Source: Brucella pituitosa (GTDB lineage Bacteria > Pseudomonadota > Alphaproteobacteria > Rhizobiales > Rhizobiaceae). Taken from it: a DNA stretch of 64,000 nucleotides. Below, piece by piece: positions 56,547 to 64,000 of this stretch. Position 1 is the stretch's first letter. Each line of letters begins with the position of its first letter. Made by a program: the position numbers and the translations under genes. The DNA lies in contig NZ_PYSY02000002.1 in assembly GCF_003049685.1 (NCBI RefSeq), positions 372,001 to 436,000 on the forward strand. Reading direction: 5' to 3'. A model generated the notes under the pieces. The model saw only the letters and a program-made list of their open reading frames with translations, was not told the origin of the DNA and searched no databases.

Positions 56547-58288
56547 GCGTGATTTTCGAGAAGACCTATCCGCGCTCAATCAATGTCCTGATCGAACGCT
56601 TTTCAAAGCCGGAAATGCGCGGCGCAAAACTAGAAGCTTGGTTGTTCGATGATCAGCCAAGCCGCTTTGCTGCTGAAACGAAGCTTCGTGAGGCAGGGAT
56701 CAATGCACATCTGCGCTCAGCCTATAAGCCGCTTCTGCATTTCTTCCTTGAAGAAGTGGAGGGTGCCGCAGTTAAAGCAGCATCAATTCGCTATCCACGC
56801 CACGACAATTGCGTAGAAAATCGCTTTTTGCTGGAAACCTATCCGCTTTCGGCGCTTCTGCCTGATGCAAAAATCAGCTTCGCCGCCTCGGGCAAGGATG
56901 ATTTCTTCTATGAAGTTGATCTGACATTTGCCGATGGCCGTACTGAAAGCCACCGGGTCTTCGCTCCCAATCGCGTGCATGAAGATTTCATCGGCGAAAC
57001 GCTTGTTTCACCAACCGGCTGGCTGATTGTCGACCATAAGGGCAGCGCAGAAAATGCGCGTTTTGAAACCGCTTATGAAAAGCTGTTTCATGATACGGTT
57101 TCGACTATTGCGGCCCATGACTGGGGCAGGGGCGAGCCTTATTTTGAAGAACTGAACATTTCAGTCAGCCTGCCGATCACGGATCGACGTCTTGCCCATG
57201 ATGAGGAGGCGCTGAGTCTGACGGAAGCTCTGCACGAGGATATCTATTTCTCGCTGCTCGAAGTTTTCCAGAAAAAGTCCGGTCGTCCGGTCGGCGATCG
57301 TGGCTTGCAACCAGGTCAGATCGTACCGGAAGTTCGCTTCCGCGATGCCGAGCCAACAGTGAAAGTGGAAACGCGTCCACTTGCAACGACAGATGCTTTG
57401 ACTGCCGAGCAGGTTCTTGAAAATGCGCAAGCTCCGCTTTCCGCAGACCAGATCCGTCGCGAAATTGCAAAGCTTGGCGGCTCACCCTTTGAAGCGAAAG
57501 CTCGTTCGGGACGCAGCGTTCGCGCGACTTTTGTCAAAGGCAGCGATGCGCCGATGATGATCAGCGCCGGTCAACATGCCAATGAAACCACCGGCGTTGT
57601 CGGTGCATTGCGTGCAGCAAATCGTCTTGCTGCGCGCAACGGGGCACATTTCACGATTTCTCCGCAGGAAAACCCGGACGGTTATGAAATCCACAAGCGT
57701 CTCTGTGTGTTGCAGCCGCATCATATGCATCATGCGTCGCGCTATACGGCTTTGGGCGATGATCTCGAATATCGTAGCGGCGAGGGTCTATTTGAGAAAG
57801 CAATCCGTGTAGAAGCGGAAGCGCTCACGAATGCGAAGCTTCATGTCAATCTGCATGGTTATCCATCGCATGAATGGACGCGACCGCTGTCGGGTTATGT
57901 GCCGCGATCCTTTGCAATGTGGACGCTGCCAAAGGGCTTCTTCCTGATCATTCGCCACCATGCGTCATGGGAAAAAGAAGCCGAGCAGCTTATGGATCAC
58001 GTGACCAGGCATCTCGGTGCCATTGACGGTCTTCTTGATTATAACGATGCGCAGATCAAGCTTTTCGAGCAACATGCAGGCGAAACGGGCTTCCGGATCA
58101 TAAACGGCTTTCCGTGCATGGTCGGTGTTGATGATCGCCATACGGTGCCATTGACACTGATCACCGAATATCCAGACGAAACCATCTATGGCGATGCCTT
58201 TGTCAAAGGTCATACGGCGCAGATGGAAACCGTTCTTTCGGCTTATGATGCCTTGCAACTCTTGTTGCCGAGCACACCGGTTGCGTAA
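56543..58288 (+). CDS. M14-like zinc carboxypeptidase linked to the peptide importer
   Basis: 581 residues, no signal peptide, so cytoplasmic. The first ~280 residues match nothing I recognise. The C-terminal part has the M14 metallocarboxypeptidase pattern: zinc ligands His345 and Glu348 in SAGQHANETTGV, substrate-binding SPQENPDGYEIHKRL, and a His from HVNLHGYPSHEW (His434 or His438) as third ligand; TEYPDET may hold the catalytic Glu. It is translationally coupled to DppC, so it likely trims the imported peptide. Its stop touches the convergent siderophore ATPase stop with no base between. Confidence 0.78.
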   Translation: MSVIFEKTYPRSINVLIERFSKPEMRGAKLEAWLFDDQPSRFAAETKLREAGINAHLRSAYKPLLHFFLEEVEGAAVKAASIRYPRHDNCVENRFLLETYPLSALLPDAKISFAASGKDDFFYEVDLTFADGRTESHRVFAPNRVHEDFIGETLVSPTGWLIVDHKGSAENARFETAYEKLFHDTVSTIAAHDWGRGEPYFEELNISVSLPITDRRLAHDEEALSLTEALHEDIYFSLLEVFQKKSGRPVGDRGLQPGQIVPEVRFRDAEPTVKVETRPLATTDALTAEQVLENAQAPLSADQIRREIAKLGGSPFEAKARSGRSVRATFVKGSDAPMMISAGQHANETTGVVGALRAANRLAARNGAHFTISPQENPDGYEIHKRLCVLQPHHMHHASRYTALGDDLEYRSGEGLFEKAIRVEAEALTNAKLHVNLHGYPSHEWTRPLSGYVPRSFAMWTLPKGFFLIIRHHASWEKEAEQLMDHVTRHLGAIDGLLDYNDAQIKLFEQHAGETGFRIINGFPCMVGVDDRHTVPLTLITEYPDETIYGDAFVKGHTAQMETVLSAYDALQLLLPSTPVA

Positions 58289-59047
58289 TTAAAGATAATA
58301 GATCCCAATACGATTGCCGCCGATCATTTCGACGGCAATCTCCATCTCGTAAATATCGCGCAGAATGTCCGGCTGAATGAGTTTTTCCGGTGATCCCTGA
58401 TGCACGACCTTGCCCTTACGCATGGCAACAATATGGTCGGAATAGCAGGACGCGAAATTGATGTCGTGCAACACCAGAACGATAGTCTTGCCCAGTTCAT
58501 CGGCCGCGCGCCGCAACAGCTTCATCATTGAAGCTGAATGCTTCATATCAAGATTGTTAAGCGGCTCATCCAGCAGGACGTAATCTGTGTTCTGGCAGAG
58601 AACCATTGCCACAAAAGCGCGTTGGCGCTGCCCGCCTGATAATTCGTCCAGAAAACGGGAGCCAAGGTCTTCAAGGCCGAGATATCCGATTGCCTGCTCG
58701 ACATGGTTGAGGTCTACGCGTGTTGGCCGTCCCTTGGAGTGCGGATAGCGTCCGAAAGTCACGAGATCGCGCACGGTCAGGCGGGAATTGATCGCGTTTT
58801 CCTGTCTCAGGATCGAAAGGCGTTTTGCCAGCACGTCACCCGGCGTGGTTGAAACGTCGAGTCCGTCTACGGTCACACGGCCCGTGTCCATTGGGAGCAG
58901 ACGACTGACCATCGAAAGCAAAGTCGATTTTCCAGCGCCATTAGGCCCGATGATCGATGTAATCCCGCGTGCGGGCAATTGCAGTGTTACGTCATCGACG
59001 ACGATTGCATCGCTGTAGGATTTGCTGACTTGGCTTATTTCGATCAA
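58289..59047 (-). CDS. Ferric-siderophore ABC transporter ATP-binding protein (YclP/CeuD-like)
   Basis: 252 residues from a TTG at 59047 whose codon overlaps the permease stop (TTGA); this gives the exact length of B. subtilis YclP. Walker A GPNGAGKSTLLS, signature LSGGQRQRAFVAMVL, Walker B YVLLDEPLNNLDMKHS and the switch His in VLHDINFA. FepC class. A longer frame upstream lies inside the permease gene and is rejected. Confidence 0.92.
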   Translation of the reverse strand: MIEISQVSKSYSDAIVVDDVTLQLPARGITSIIGPNGAGKSTLLSMVSRLLPMDTGRVTVDGLDVSTTPGDVLAKRLSILRQENAINSRLTVRDLVTFGRYPHSKGRPTRVDLNHVEQAIGYLGLEDLGSRFLDELSGGQRQRAFVAMVLCQNTDYVLLDEPLNNLDMKHSASMMKLLRRAADELGKTIVLVLHDINFASCYSDHIVAMRKGKVVHQGSPEKLIQPDILRDIYEMEIAVEMIGGNRIGIYYL

Positions 59048-59997
59048 CGTGCGTTCCCCCTGACGAGAAGGATGATAAAGACGAGCCCGCCCAGAAACTC
59101 GATGATGACACTGAGCGCGGTATTGAATGAGAAAACGCGCTCTAGAATGGTTTGGCCGCCGACAATGCACAGGATTGCCAGTAAGACGGCGACGGGCAAC
59201 ACCACGCGATGCTTTGATGTACCTGCGATCATGTAAGCAAGATTGGCGACCAAAAGGCCGAAGAAGGTTATCGGTCCGACAAGGGCTGTTGAAACCGAAA
59301 CCAGGATTGTGACGATCAGCAGAATACGATGCACAACACGACTATGATCAACGCCAAGATTGATTGCGGGATCACGGCCAAGCGACAAAACATCGAAGAC
59401 ATTGAGGAAACGCAGACCGTAAAGCGTGACAGCCGCCACGATGATTGCCGCAAGCAGCAGAATGTCTGCGTTGACACTGTTGAAGCTCGCAAAGAAACGG
59501 TCCTGAAGTATCGCAAATTCGTTGGGGTCGATCATGCGCTGCATGAGGTTCGACAGACTTCGGAAAAAGACGCCGAACACAATGCCGACGAGCATGACGA
59601 GATGCAGACTGCGTGCCGCACCAGAAAACAGCCACGCATAAAGCGTGCTGGCAAAAACCACCATGATTGCCGTTTCTGCAAAGAAGCGGGCATTGGGGCC
59701 GATCCCGTTCACATGGATAGCGCCAAACGCAAAGACTGCCAATGTCTGGATCAGAATATAAAGCGCATCAAAACCCATGATGGAGGGCGTGAGAATGCGG
59801 TTGTTCGTAACGGTCTGAAACAGCACCGTTGAGACTGCAATCGAATAGGCAACCAGCACCATGGCCGCAAGTTTGGTGCCGCGGAAGGTGAGGATGAAAG
59901 ACCAGCTGCCTTTTGCACCTAACGTCATGAAGGCTGCGCAGGACACGACGGCGAGGATTGCGAGAAGCGTGATGATGAAGCCGGGACGTTTAAGCAA
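59044..59997 (-). CDS. Ferric-siderophore ABC permease (FecCD family, second)
   Basis: 317 residues from a TTG at 59997, eight bases inside the end of the first permease; an ATG at 60045 would overlap by 56 bases. FecCD-type, about nine spans. Conserved LGRDPAINLGVDHSRVVHRILLIVTILVS and VGPITFFGLLVANLAYMIAGT are the coupling helix and the helix after it. Similar in length to YclO of the petrobactin importer. Start not certain. Confidence 0.88.
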   Translation of the reverse strand: MLKRPGFIITLLAILAVVSCAAFMTLGAKGSWSFILTFRGTKLAAMVLVAYSIAVSTVLFQTVTNNRILTPSIMGFDALYILIQTLAVFAFGAIHVNGIGPNARFFAETAIMVVFASTLYAWLFSGAARSLHLVMLVGIVFGVFFRSLSNLMQRMIDPNEFAILQDRFFASFNSVNADILLLAAIIVAAVTLYGLRFLNVFDVLSLGRDPAINLGVDHSRVVHRILLIVTILVSVSTALVGPITFFGLLVANLAYMIAGTSKHRVVLPVAVLLAILCIVGGQTILERVFSFNTALSVIIEFLGGLVFIILLVRGNAR

Positions 59998-60967
59998 GGC
60001 GTGATCCCCGGCGCAAAAGCAGATAGAGGAAGATCGCACTGCCAACGACGCCCATCATCGTACCGATAGGGATTTCATAGGGAAAGCGGATCAGGCGCCC
60101 GACGATATCGCAGGCAAGCACAAGGCCCGCGCCCAGTACTGCTACCCATGGCACAGCACGGCGCATATTATCGCCAATGAACATGCTGACCACGTTGGGC
60201 ACGACAAGGCCCAGAAACGGGATCATGCCAACCGTTACAACCACGCAAGCACTGACCATCGAAACGATAACGAGCCCGAGCGTTACGACGCGGCGATAGT
60301 TGAGGCCGAGATTGGTAGTGAAATCTTCGCCCATACCAGCAACTGTGAAACGATCCGCTGCAATATAGGCAATGACAGTCAGGAAGAAGGAAAGCCACAG
60401 CAATTCATAGCGCCCACGTAGAACACCGGAGAAGTCGCCGGTGGTCCATGAATTGAGTGCCTGCAACAGATCATAACGATAGGCAATGAAGGTAGTTACC
60501 GCACTGATCACGCCGCCCAGCATGATGCCGACGAGCGGCACCACGAGAACTGAACGAAGCGGAATACTGCGTAAGATTCTTAGAAAAAGGGCAGTGCCTG
60601 CAAGAGCGGTGATGGACGCCACCAGCATCTTACCGAAAACCGGTGTGTCAGGTGCAAATAGAATAACCAGCAGAATGCCGAGGCTTGCTGATTCAACCGT
60701 GCCAGCTGTTGAGGGTTCGACAAATCGATTGCGGGTGAGCATCTGCATGATCATGCCAGCCACAGCCATCGACATGCCGGCAAGAATGATCGCGAGCGTG
60801 CGCGGTATGCGGCTGATCAACAGAACTTCTGCTGCGCGATCAGTGCTATTTGCACCAAACAGTGTGCTGAGCGATACATCGCTGACGCCGATAAACAGGC
60901 TGATAAAAGCCAGTATGACGACAACAATTATAGCTGCGGCGAGTGCCTTCACGCTCAATTCCTGCAT
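59990..60967 (-). CDS. Ferric-siderophore ABC permease (FecCD family, first)
   Basis: 325 residues, about nine spans. LISRIPRTLAIILAGMSMAVAGMIMQMLTRNRFVEPSTAGTVESASLG is the classic FecCD opening; GLNYRRVVTLGLVIVSMVSA and VGMIPFLGLVVPNVVSMFIGDNMRRAVPW mark the coupling region. Pairs with the second permease. Follows the binding-protein gene after a stem-loop. Confidence 0.93.
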   Translation of the reverse strand: MQELSVKALAAAIIVVVILAFISLFIGVSDVSLSTLFGANSTDRAAEVLLISRIPRTLAIILAGMSMAVAGMIMQMLTRNRFVEPSTAGTVESASLGILLVILFAPDTPVFGKMLVASITALAGTALFLRILRSIPLRSVLVVPLVGIMLGGVISAVTTFIAYRYDLLQALNSWTTGDFSGVLRGRYELLWLSFFLTVIAYIAADRFTVAGMGEDFTTNLGLNYRRVVTLGLVIVSMVSACVVVTVGMIPFLGLVVPNVVSMFIGDNMRRAVPWVAVLGAGLVLACDIVGRLIRFPYEIPIGTMMGVVGSAIFLYLLLRRGSRLA

Positions 60968-60976
60968 TCATGCCTT

Positions 60977-61000
60977 GTCAGTCGGGCTGTCCCGACTGAC
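60977..61000 (-). terminator. Intercistronic stem-loop after the siderophore-binding protein gene
   Basis: Perfect 10-base stem GTCAGTCGGG / CCCGACTGAC with loop CTGT, in the 47-base gap between binding-protein stop and permease start on the minus strand. No U-tract. Confidence 0.85.
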
Positions 61001-61014
61001 TGGGTCAAACATTA

Positions 61015-61944
61015 TTATTTTGCTTTGTCGAAAGCCGCCGAAAGCTGTTGGATCGTGTTGTGCAGAGCGCCCAGGCCACCGCCGACCAGATACCAGTTCT
61101 GTCCGTTGAGATAGACGACCTGATCGTTCTTCCAGGCGTTTGTCTGACGCACGAGTTCATTGTCGAGCAACTGCTTGGCGGATGTGCCTTCACGACCAAT
61201 GGCTGCATCGCGGTCGAGCACAAAAAGCCAGTCCGGATTGGTCTCAAGAATGAATTCCGAGCTGATTGGCTGACCATGATTGCCAACGGAAAGGTCAGGG
61301 GCAGCCGGTTCAACACCAAAGCTGTCATGCAGAACGCCGAAACGGGAACCCGGACCATAGGCGCTGATCTTGCCACCAGACGTCAGGATCATCAGGCCTT
61401 TGCCTTTGCCCTTGGCCTTTTCTTTCAGTGCTGCGAGTTCGCTGTTGAGCTTTTCAACTTCTGCCTTGGCTTCCGTTTCCTTGCCGAAAATCTGCCCAAG
61501 CTTTTCGATATTGGCTTCGGTGCCGGAAATGAATTCCTTGGCAGGAACGGTAAGATCGATTGTCGGGGCAATTTTCGCGAGTTCACCATATTTTGCAGCC
61601 GAGCGACCGCCTACGATGACGAGGTCGGGTTCCGCGGCATTGACGGCTTCGTAATCTGGCTCAAAAAGCGTGCCTACTTTGGTGTAATCAGCGCTGTCAT
61701 ATTTTTTGAGATATTCCGGGAACGCGATGCTGCCGGGAACGCCGATGATCTTCACACCAAGGCGGTCAAGATTGTCGAGCGTCGCAAAATCAAACACAAC
61801 GACTTTCTGAGGATTGGTCGCAATCGTCGTTTCACCTTGCGCATGTTTGACCGCCACATCAGCAGCGTTAGCACCGGAGGCGAGGGTGGTCACAACAAGT
61901 GCTGCGCCGCATAGACGGGAAAAGTGTTGGCTGAATTTCAGCAT
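61015..61944 (-). CDS. Ferric-siderophore-binding protein (CeuE/FatB/YclQ-like)
   Basis: 309 residues from the ATG at 61944, preceded by AAAGGATTG; a TTG seven codons earlier is less likely. Signal peptide ends at ANA. Type III helical-backbone binding protein: VVVFDFATLDNLDRLGVKIIGVPGS, EPDLVIVGGRSAAKY and NPDWLFVLDRDAAIG resemble CeuE, FatB and YclQ, which bind catecholate or petrobactin-type iron complexes. First gene of a binding protein, permease, permease, ATPase operon. Confidence 0.92.
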   Translation of the reverse strand: MLKFSQHFSRLCGAALVVTTLASGANAADVAVKHAQGETTIATNPQKVVVFDFATLDNLDRLGVKIIGVPGSIAFPEYLKKYDSADYTKVGTLFEPDYEAVNAAEPDLVIVGGRSAAKYGELAKIAPTIDLTVPAKEFISGTEANIEKLGQIFGKETEAKAEVEKLNSELAALKEKAKGKGKGLMILTSGGKISAYGPGSRFGVLHDSFGVEPAAPDLSVGNHGQPISSEFILETNPDWLFVLDRDAAIGREGTSAKQLLDNELVRQTNAWKNDQVVYLNGQNWYLVGGGLGALHNTIQQLSAAFDKAK

Positions 61945-62017
61945 GGCGTTCAATCCTTTCGTCAATCTTGTGCTTTATAGTCCGGTTTTCTTCCAGTCAA
62001 AGCCGGAAGACCATAAT

Positions 62018-62926
62018 TCAGTTGTTTTGTTCGTCCGGGCTCTCATTGAGGAGGATGAATTTAAGGCTGTCCTCGACCGTGAGCGGGATCATTGAACCGT
62101 GGCTTTCATTTTCGAAGCGACGATAGGCGACCTCAAAGCCCGGCAGTTGTTTCAACTCGGTTTGAATATCTGCACCTGATGGTCCGCCGCGCAGCTTCTT
62201 CAGGCGCTCAGTATCTTCCTGTGACTGGCCCGGACGTTCACCGCGTTTACCGGAGGATTCGACCAAAAGCCGCATCGGTTTCGGATTGGCTTTGAAGCCT
62301 TCCACAAACCGATCCTTATCGGCAAGAATGGAGCGCCCGTTCCACCAGATCGATGGGTCGGCGGCGGCGTAAGTCTGAAATGAAGCCGGGTGATTGAAGA
62401 GCGCGTAAAGCGTGAAAAGACCGCCAAGCGAGTGGCCGAACAGAGCCTGCTTGTTCTTGTCGATAGCAAAACGTTTTTCGATTTCAGCTTTAACCTGATG
62501 ATCAATAAAATCGAAGAAAGCGTCACGACCGCCAGTTTTCGGGATATTGGTCTGAACAGGGATCAAATCATCTGGCGTCGGAGGCGTGAGATCGAAATAG
62601 CGCAGGCGAACAATCTCATCCTTGTCTTCAGTCGGATAGCCTATGCCGACAAAAACAGCGTTTAGTTTCGGATTTTCTTCCATCAGCTTTGCTGCAATTG
62701 GCAGCATTCGATTGCCATCAGTCATATAGACAATGGGAAAGCCATTGGCAGGCGCTTTATCTGCCGGAGCAGCAACGAGAATCCGATAATCGATGCCGTT
62801 TGCTTGCATGTCAAAGGAGTCGACTTGTGGCTTTCCAGCATGTGCAGAGGCGCTCATGAGAATGCTTCCGAACATAAGGCAAACCTTCAAAAATACGTTC
62901 TTTGTCTTGCTCACAAGAGCATCCAT
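62018..62926 (-). CDS. Periplasmic siderophore esterase (IroE/Fes-like alpha/beta hydrolase)
   Basis: 302 residues with a signal-like N-terminus (VFLKVCLMFGSILMSASAHA). Putative esterase (PF00756) fold: the serine nucleophile is in FGHSLGGLFTLYAL, and His of ENESHGSMIPLTVEDSLKF completes the triad. IroE-type enzymes cut tri-catecholate siderophores in the periplasm to release iron or linearise the ligand. Its place between the TonB-dependent receptor and the importer supports that role. Confidence 0.85.
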   Translation of the reverse strand: MDALVSKTKNVFLKVCLMFGSILMSASAHAGKPQVDSFDMQANGIDYRILVAAPADKAPANGFPIVYMTDGNRMLPIAAKLMEENPKLNAVFVGIGYPTEDKDEIVRLRYFDLTPPTPDDLIPVQTNIPKTGGRDAFFDFIDHQVKAEIEKRFAIDKNKQALFGHSLGGLFTLYALFNHPASFQTYAAADPSIWWNGRSILADKDRFVEGFKANPKPMRLLVESSGKRGERPGQSQEDTERLKKLRGGPSGADIQTELKQLPGFEVAYRRFENESHGSMIPLTVEDSLKFILLNESPDEQNN

Positions 62927-62975
62927 TCCATAAAGAAATGACGCCAGCCAAGAGCAGCTGACGTCATAAAGTGTG

Positions 62976-64000
62976 TTAGAAGCGTGAGGTCATACCGAGC
63001 CAGAGACGACGGCCTTCAACCACGTTATTGGTTTCATCCACAGTGACCTTCTTGTCGAAGATGTTGTAGACGGCTGCGTTGAGCGTCACGTTCTCGCTGA
63101 ACTCATAAGAGCCGCCGAAGTCGACAGTGGCATAGCCCTTATATTTGCGGGCGATGACCTGACCTCTGCTATTATAAGCATAAGGCTCACCAAGGGTGCC
63201 GATGCGCAGGCCAGCGTTGATCTCCGGGCCGTGATAATTACCAGCCGCCCATGCAGTCAAACCATCGACTGGTGTTTCCCAATCAGCGCGGATGTTTGCC
63301 ATGTGCTTTGGCGTGCGGGCCAGCGGCAGGCCAGCATATTCGCCGGTCTTCTGCTCCGAGTCGGTATAGGTATAGCTACCGCGAAGTTTAATCGTGTCGG
63401 TCGCTTCCCAATCCGCTGTCAGTTCTACACCCTGAATAACAGCTTCATCGATGTTGTAGCTGTAATAGAGGACGTAGTTTGGATCCTGAGCCCAGCGAAG
63501 TGGCTGACCTGTGATTGGGTCATATTGAATGTTGCTGGCGATCTTGTCCTTGAAGTCGGTGTAGAAGTAGGTCGCACCGAGACGCAAACCCTGCTGGTTA
63601 TCCCAGAGCGCACTGGCTTCGTAGCTGGTGCTCTTTTCTGGCTGCAGATTTGGATCCCCAATGATGACGCCACAATTACCGGTCGGACCATAGGTACAAT
63701 TGCCACCGCCCGTGGTGTAAGCGTAGCCCGGCGCGATCGTGCGAATTTCAGGGGCTCGGAAGCCGGTTGAGATACCGCCCTTAAGGGTCAACTGGTCGGT
63801 AGCATGCCACACGGCATACCCACGCGGGCTCCAATGCGAACCGTAGATTTCATGGTGATCCATTCGCAGACCACCGGTCAGGGCGAAGTCTGGCGTAATC
63901 CACCATTCATCTTCCGCGAAAAGTGCCCACTGCTTGATCGTGAACTGTTCATCCAGACCGGAGCGGTTGCCGGGATTCTGGTCAGTCAGTGTGGCGTCAA
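62976..64000 (-). CDS. TonB-dependent siderophore receptor, C-terminal part (5' end outside window)
   Basis: About 340 C-terminal residues of a beta-barrel; the frame is open to the window edge (reading DQNPGNRSGLDEQFTIKQWA upstream of the first internal Met). Barrel strands with aromatic girdles and the TonB_dep_Rec pattern are clear: GISTGFRAPEIR, LQPEKSTSYEASALWDNQQGLRLGATYFYTDFKDKI, and NVTLNAAVYNIFDKKV. It ends LWLGMTSRF with the terminal Phe needed for outer-membrane insertion. FepA/CirA-like. The periplasmic esterase and importer follow in the same direction. Confidence 0.93.
   Translation of the reverse strand, partial: DATLTDQNPGNRSGLDEQFTIKQWALFAEDEWWITPDFALTGGLRMDHHEIYGSHWSPRGYAVWHATDQLTLKGGISTGFRAPEIRTIAPGYAYTTGGGNCTYGPTGNCGVIIGDPNLQPEKSTSYEASALWDNQQGLRLGATYFYTDFKDKIASNIQYDPITGQPLRWAQDPNYVLYYSYNIDEAVIQGVELTADWEATDTIKLRGSYTYTDSEQKTGEYAGLPLARTPKHMANIRADWETPVDGLTAWAAGNYHGPEINAGLRIGTLGEPYAYNSRGQVIARKYKGYATVDFGGSYEFSENVTLNAAVYNIFDKKVTVDETNNVVEGRRLWLGMTSRF

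Overview
This window looks like an alphaproteobacterial chromosome of the Brucella/Ochrobactrum group (Hyphomicrobiales). The markers are a 158-residue type-2 lumazine synthase behind an FMN riboswitch, a 173-residue periplasmic Cu/Zn superoxide dismutase, a proline catabolic putA with a divergent Lrp-type regulator, a RHE_PE00001-family protein known from rhizobial replicons, and dispersed rhizobial palindromes. The density of import and catabolic operons suggests a secondary chromosome, but that is an inference. I see no tRNA, rRNA, CRISPR array, insertion sequence, prophage or plasmid module.

Layout. 1-5.5 kb: 3' part of a mannitol-type dehydrogenase, an Lrp/AsnC regulator and putA. 5.5-11 kb: an AfuABC-like ABC importer with an inositol-monophosphatase-family enzyme. 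11-18.7 kb: myo-inositol catabolism (iolC-iolD-iolE-iolB, an RpiR-type regulator, divergent iolG); iolB has a frameshift near its 3' end. 18.7-22 kb: a RHE_PE00001-family protein, an OxyR-like regulator with one redox cysteine, ahpC and ahpD. 22-26.3 kb: an MHS-family transporter, a small His/Met/Cys protein, a TAT-exported multicopper oxidase and sodC. 26.3-32 kb: a DadA-like oxidoreductase and a ferric-ion ABC importer. 32-34.7 kb: a small membrane protein, a DUF442 phosphatase/sulfurtransferase-like protein, fdhD, and ribH2 with its riboswitch. 35-39.6 kb: a glucose-type sugar ABC importer behind a LacI-type operator. 39.8-44 kb: a 33-residue membrane protein, a DHA2 efflux pump, rlmE and a Ppx/GppA protein. 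44.2-46.6 kb: a cystine-type ABC importer. 46.9-58.3 kb: 5-oxoprolinase/hydantoinase, a MarR-like regulator, a Dpp-type peptide importer and an M14-like carboxypeptidase. 58.3-64 kb: a ferric-siderophore module (ATPase, two permeases, binding protein, periplasmic esterase, TonB-dependent receptor cut by the window end).

How the parts work together. Most of the window is import plus catabolism. Three readings stand out. First, the AfuABC-like importer and its phosphatase sit against the inositol genes, and its binding protein lacks the tyrosine pair of ferric-binding proteins, so uptake of a phosphorylated cyclitol or sugar is more likely than iron. Second, the oxoprolinase, peptide importer and carboxypeptidase look like one regulated unit for (pyro)glutamyl-type peptides. 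Third, all six solute-binding-protein genes are followed within about 70 bases by a stem-loop that separates them from the rest of their operon, a likely device for over-producing the binding protein. Two homopolymer-associated frame problems lie within 200 bases of each other at the convergent ends of the phosphatase gene and iolB.
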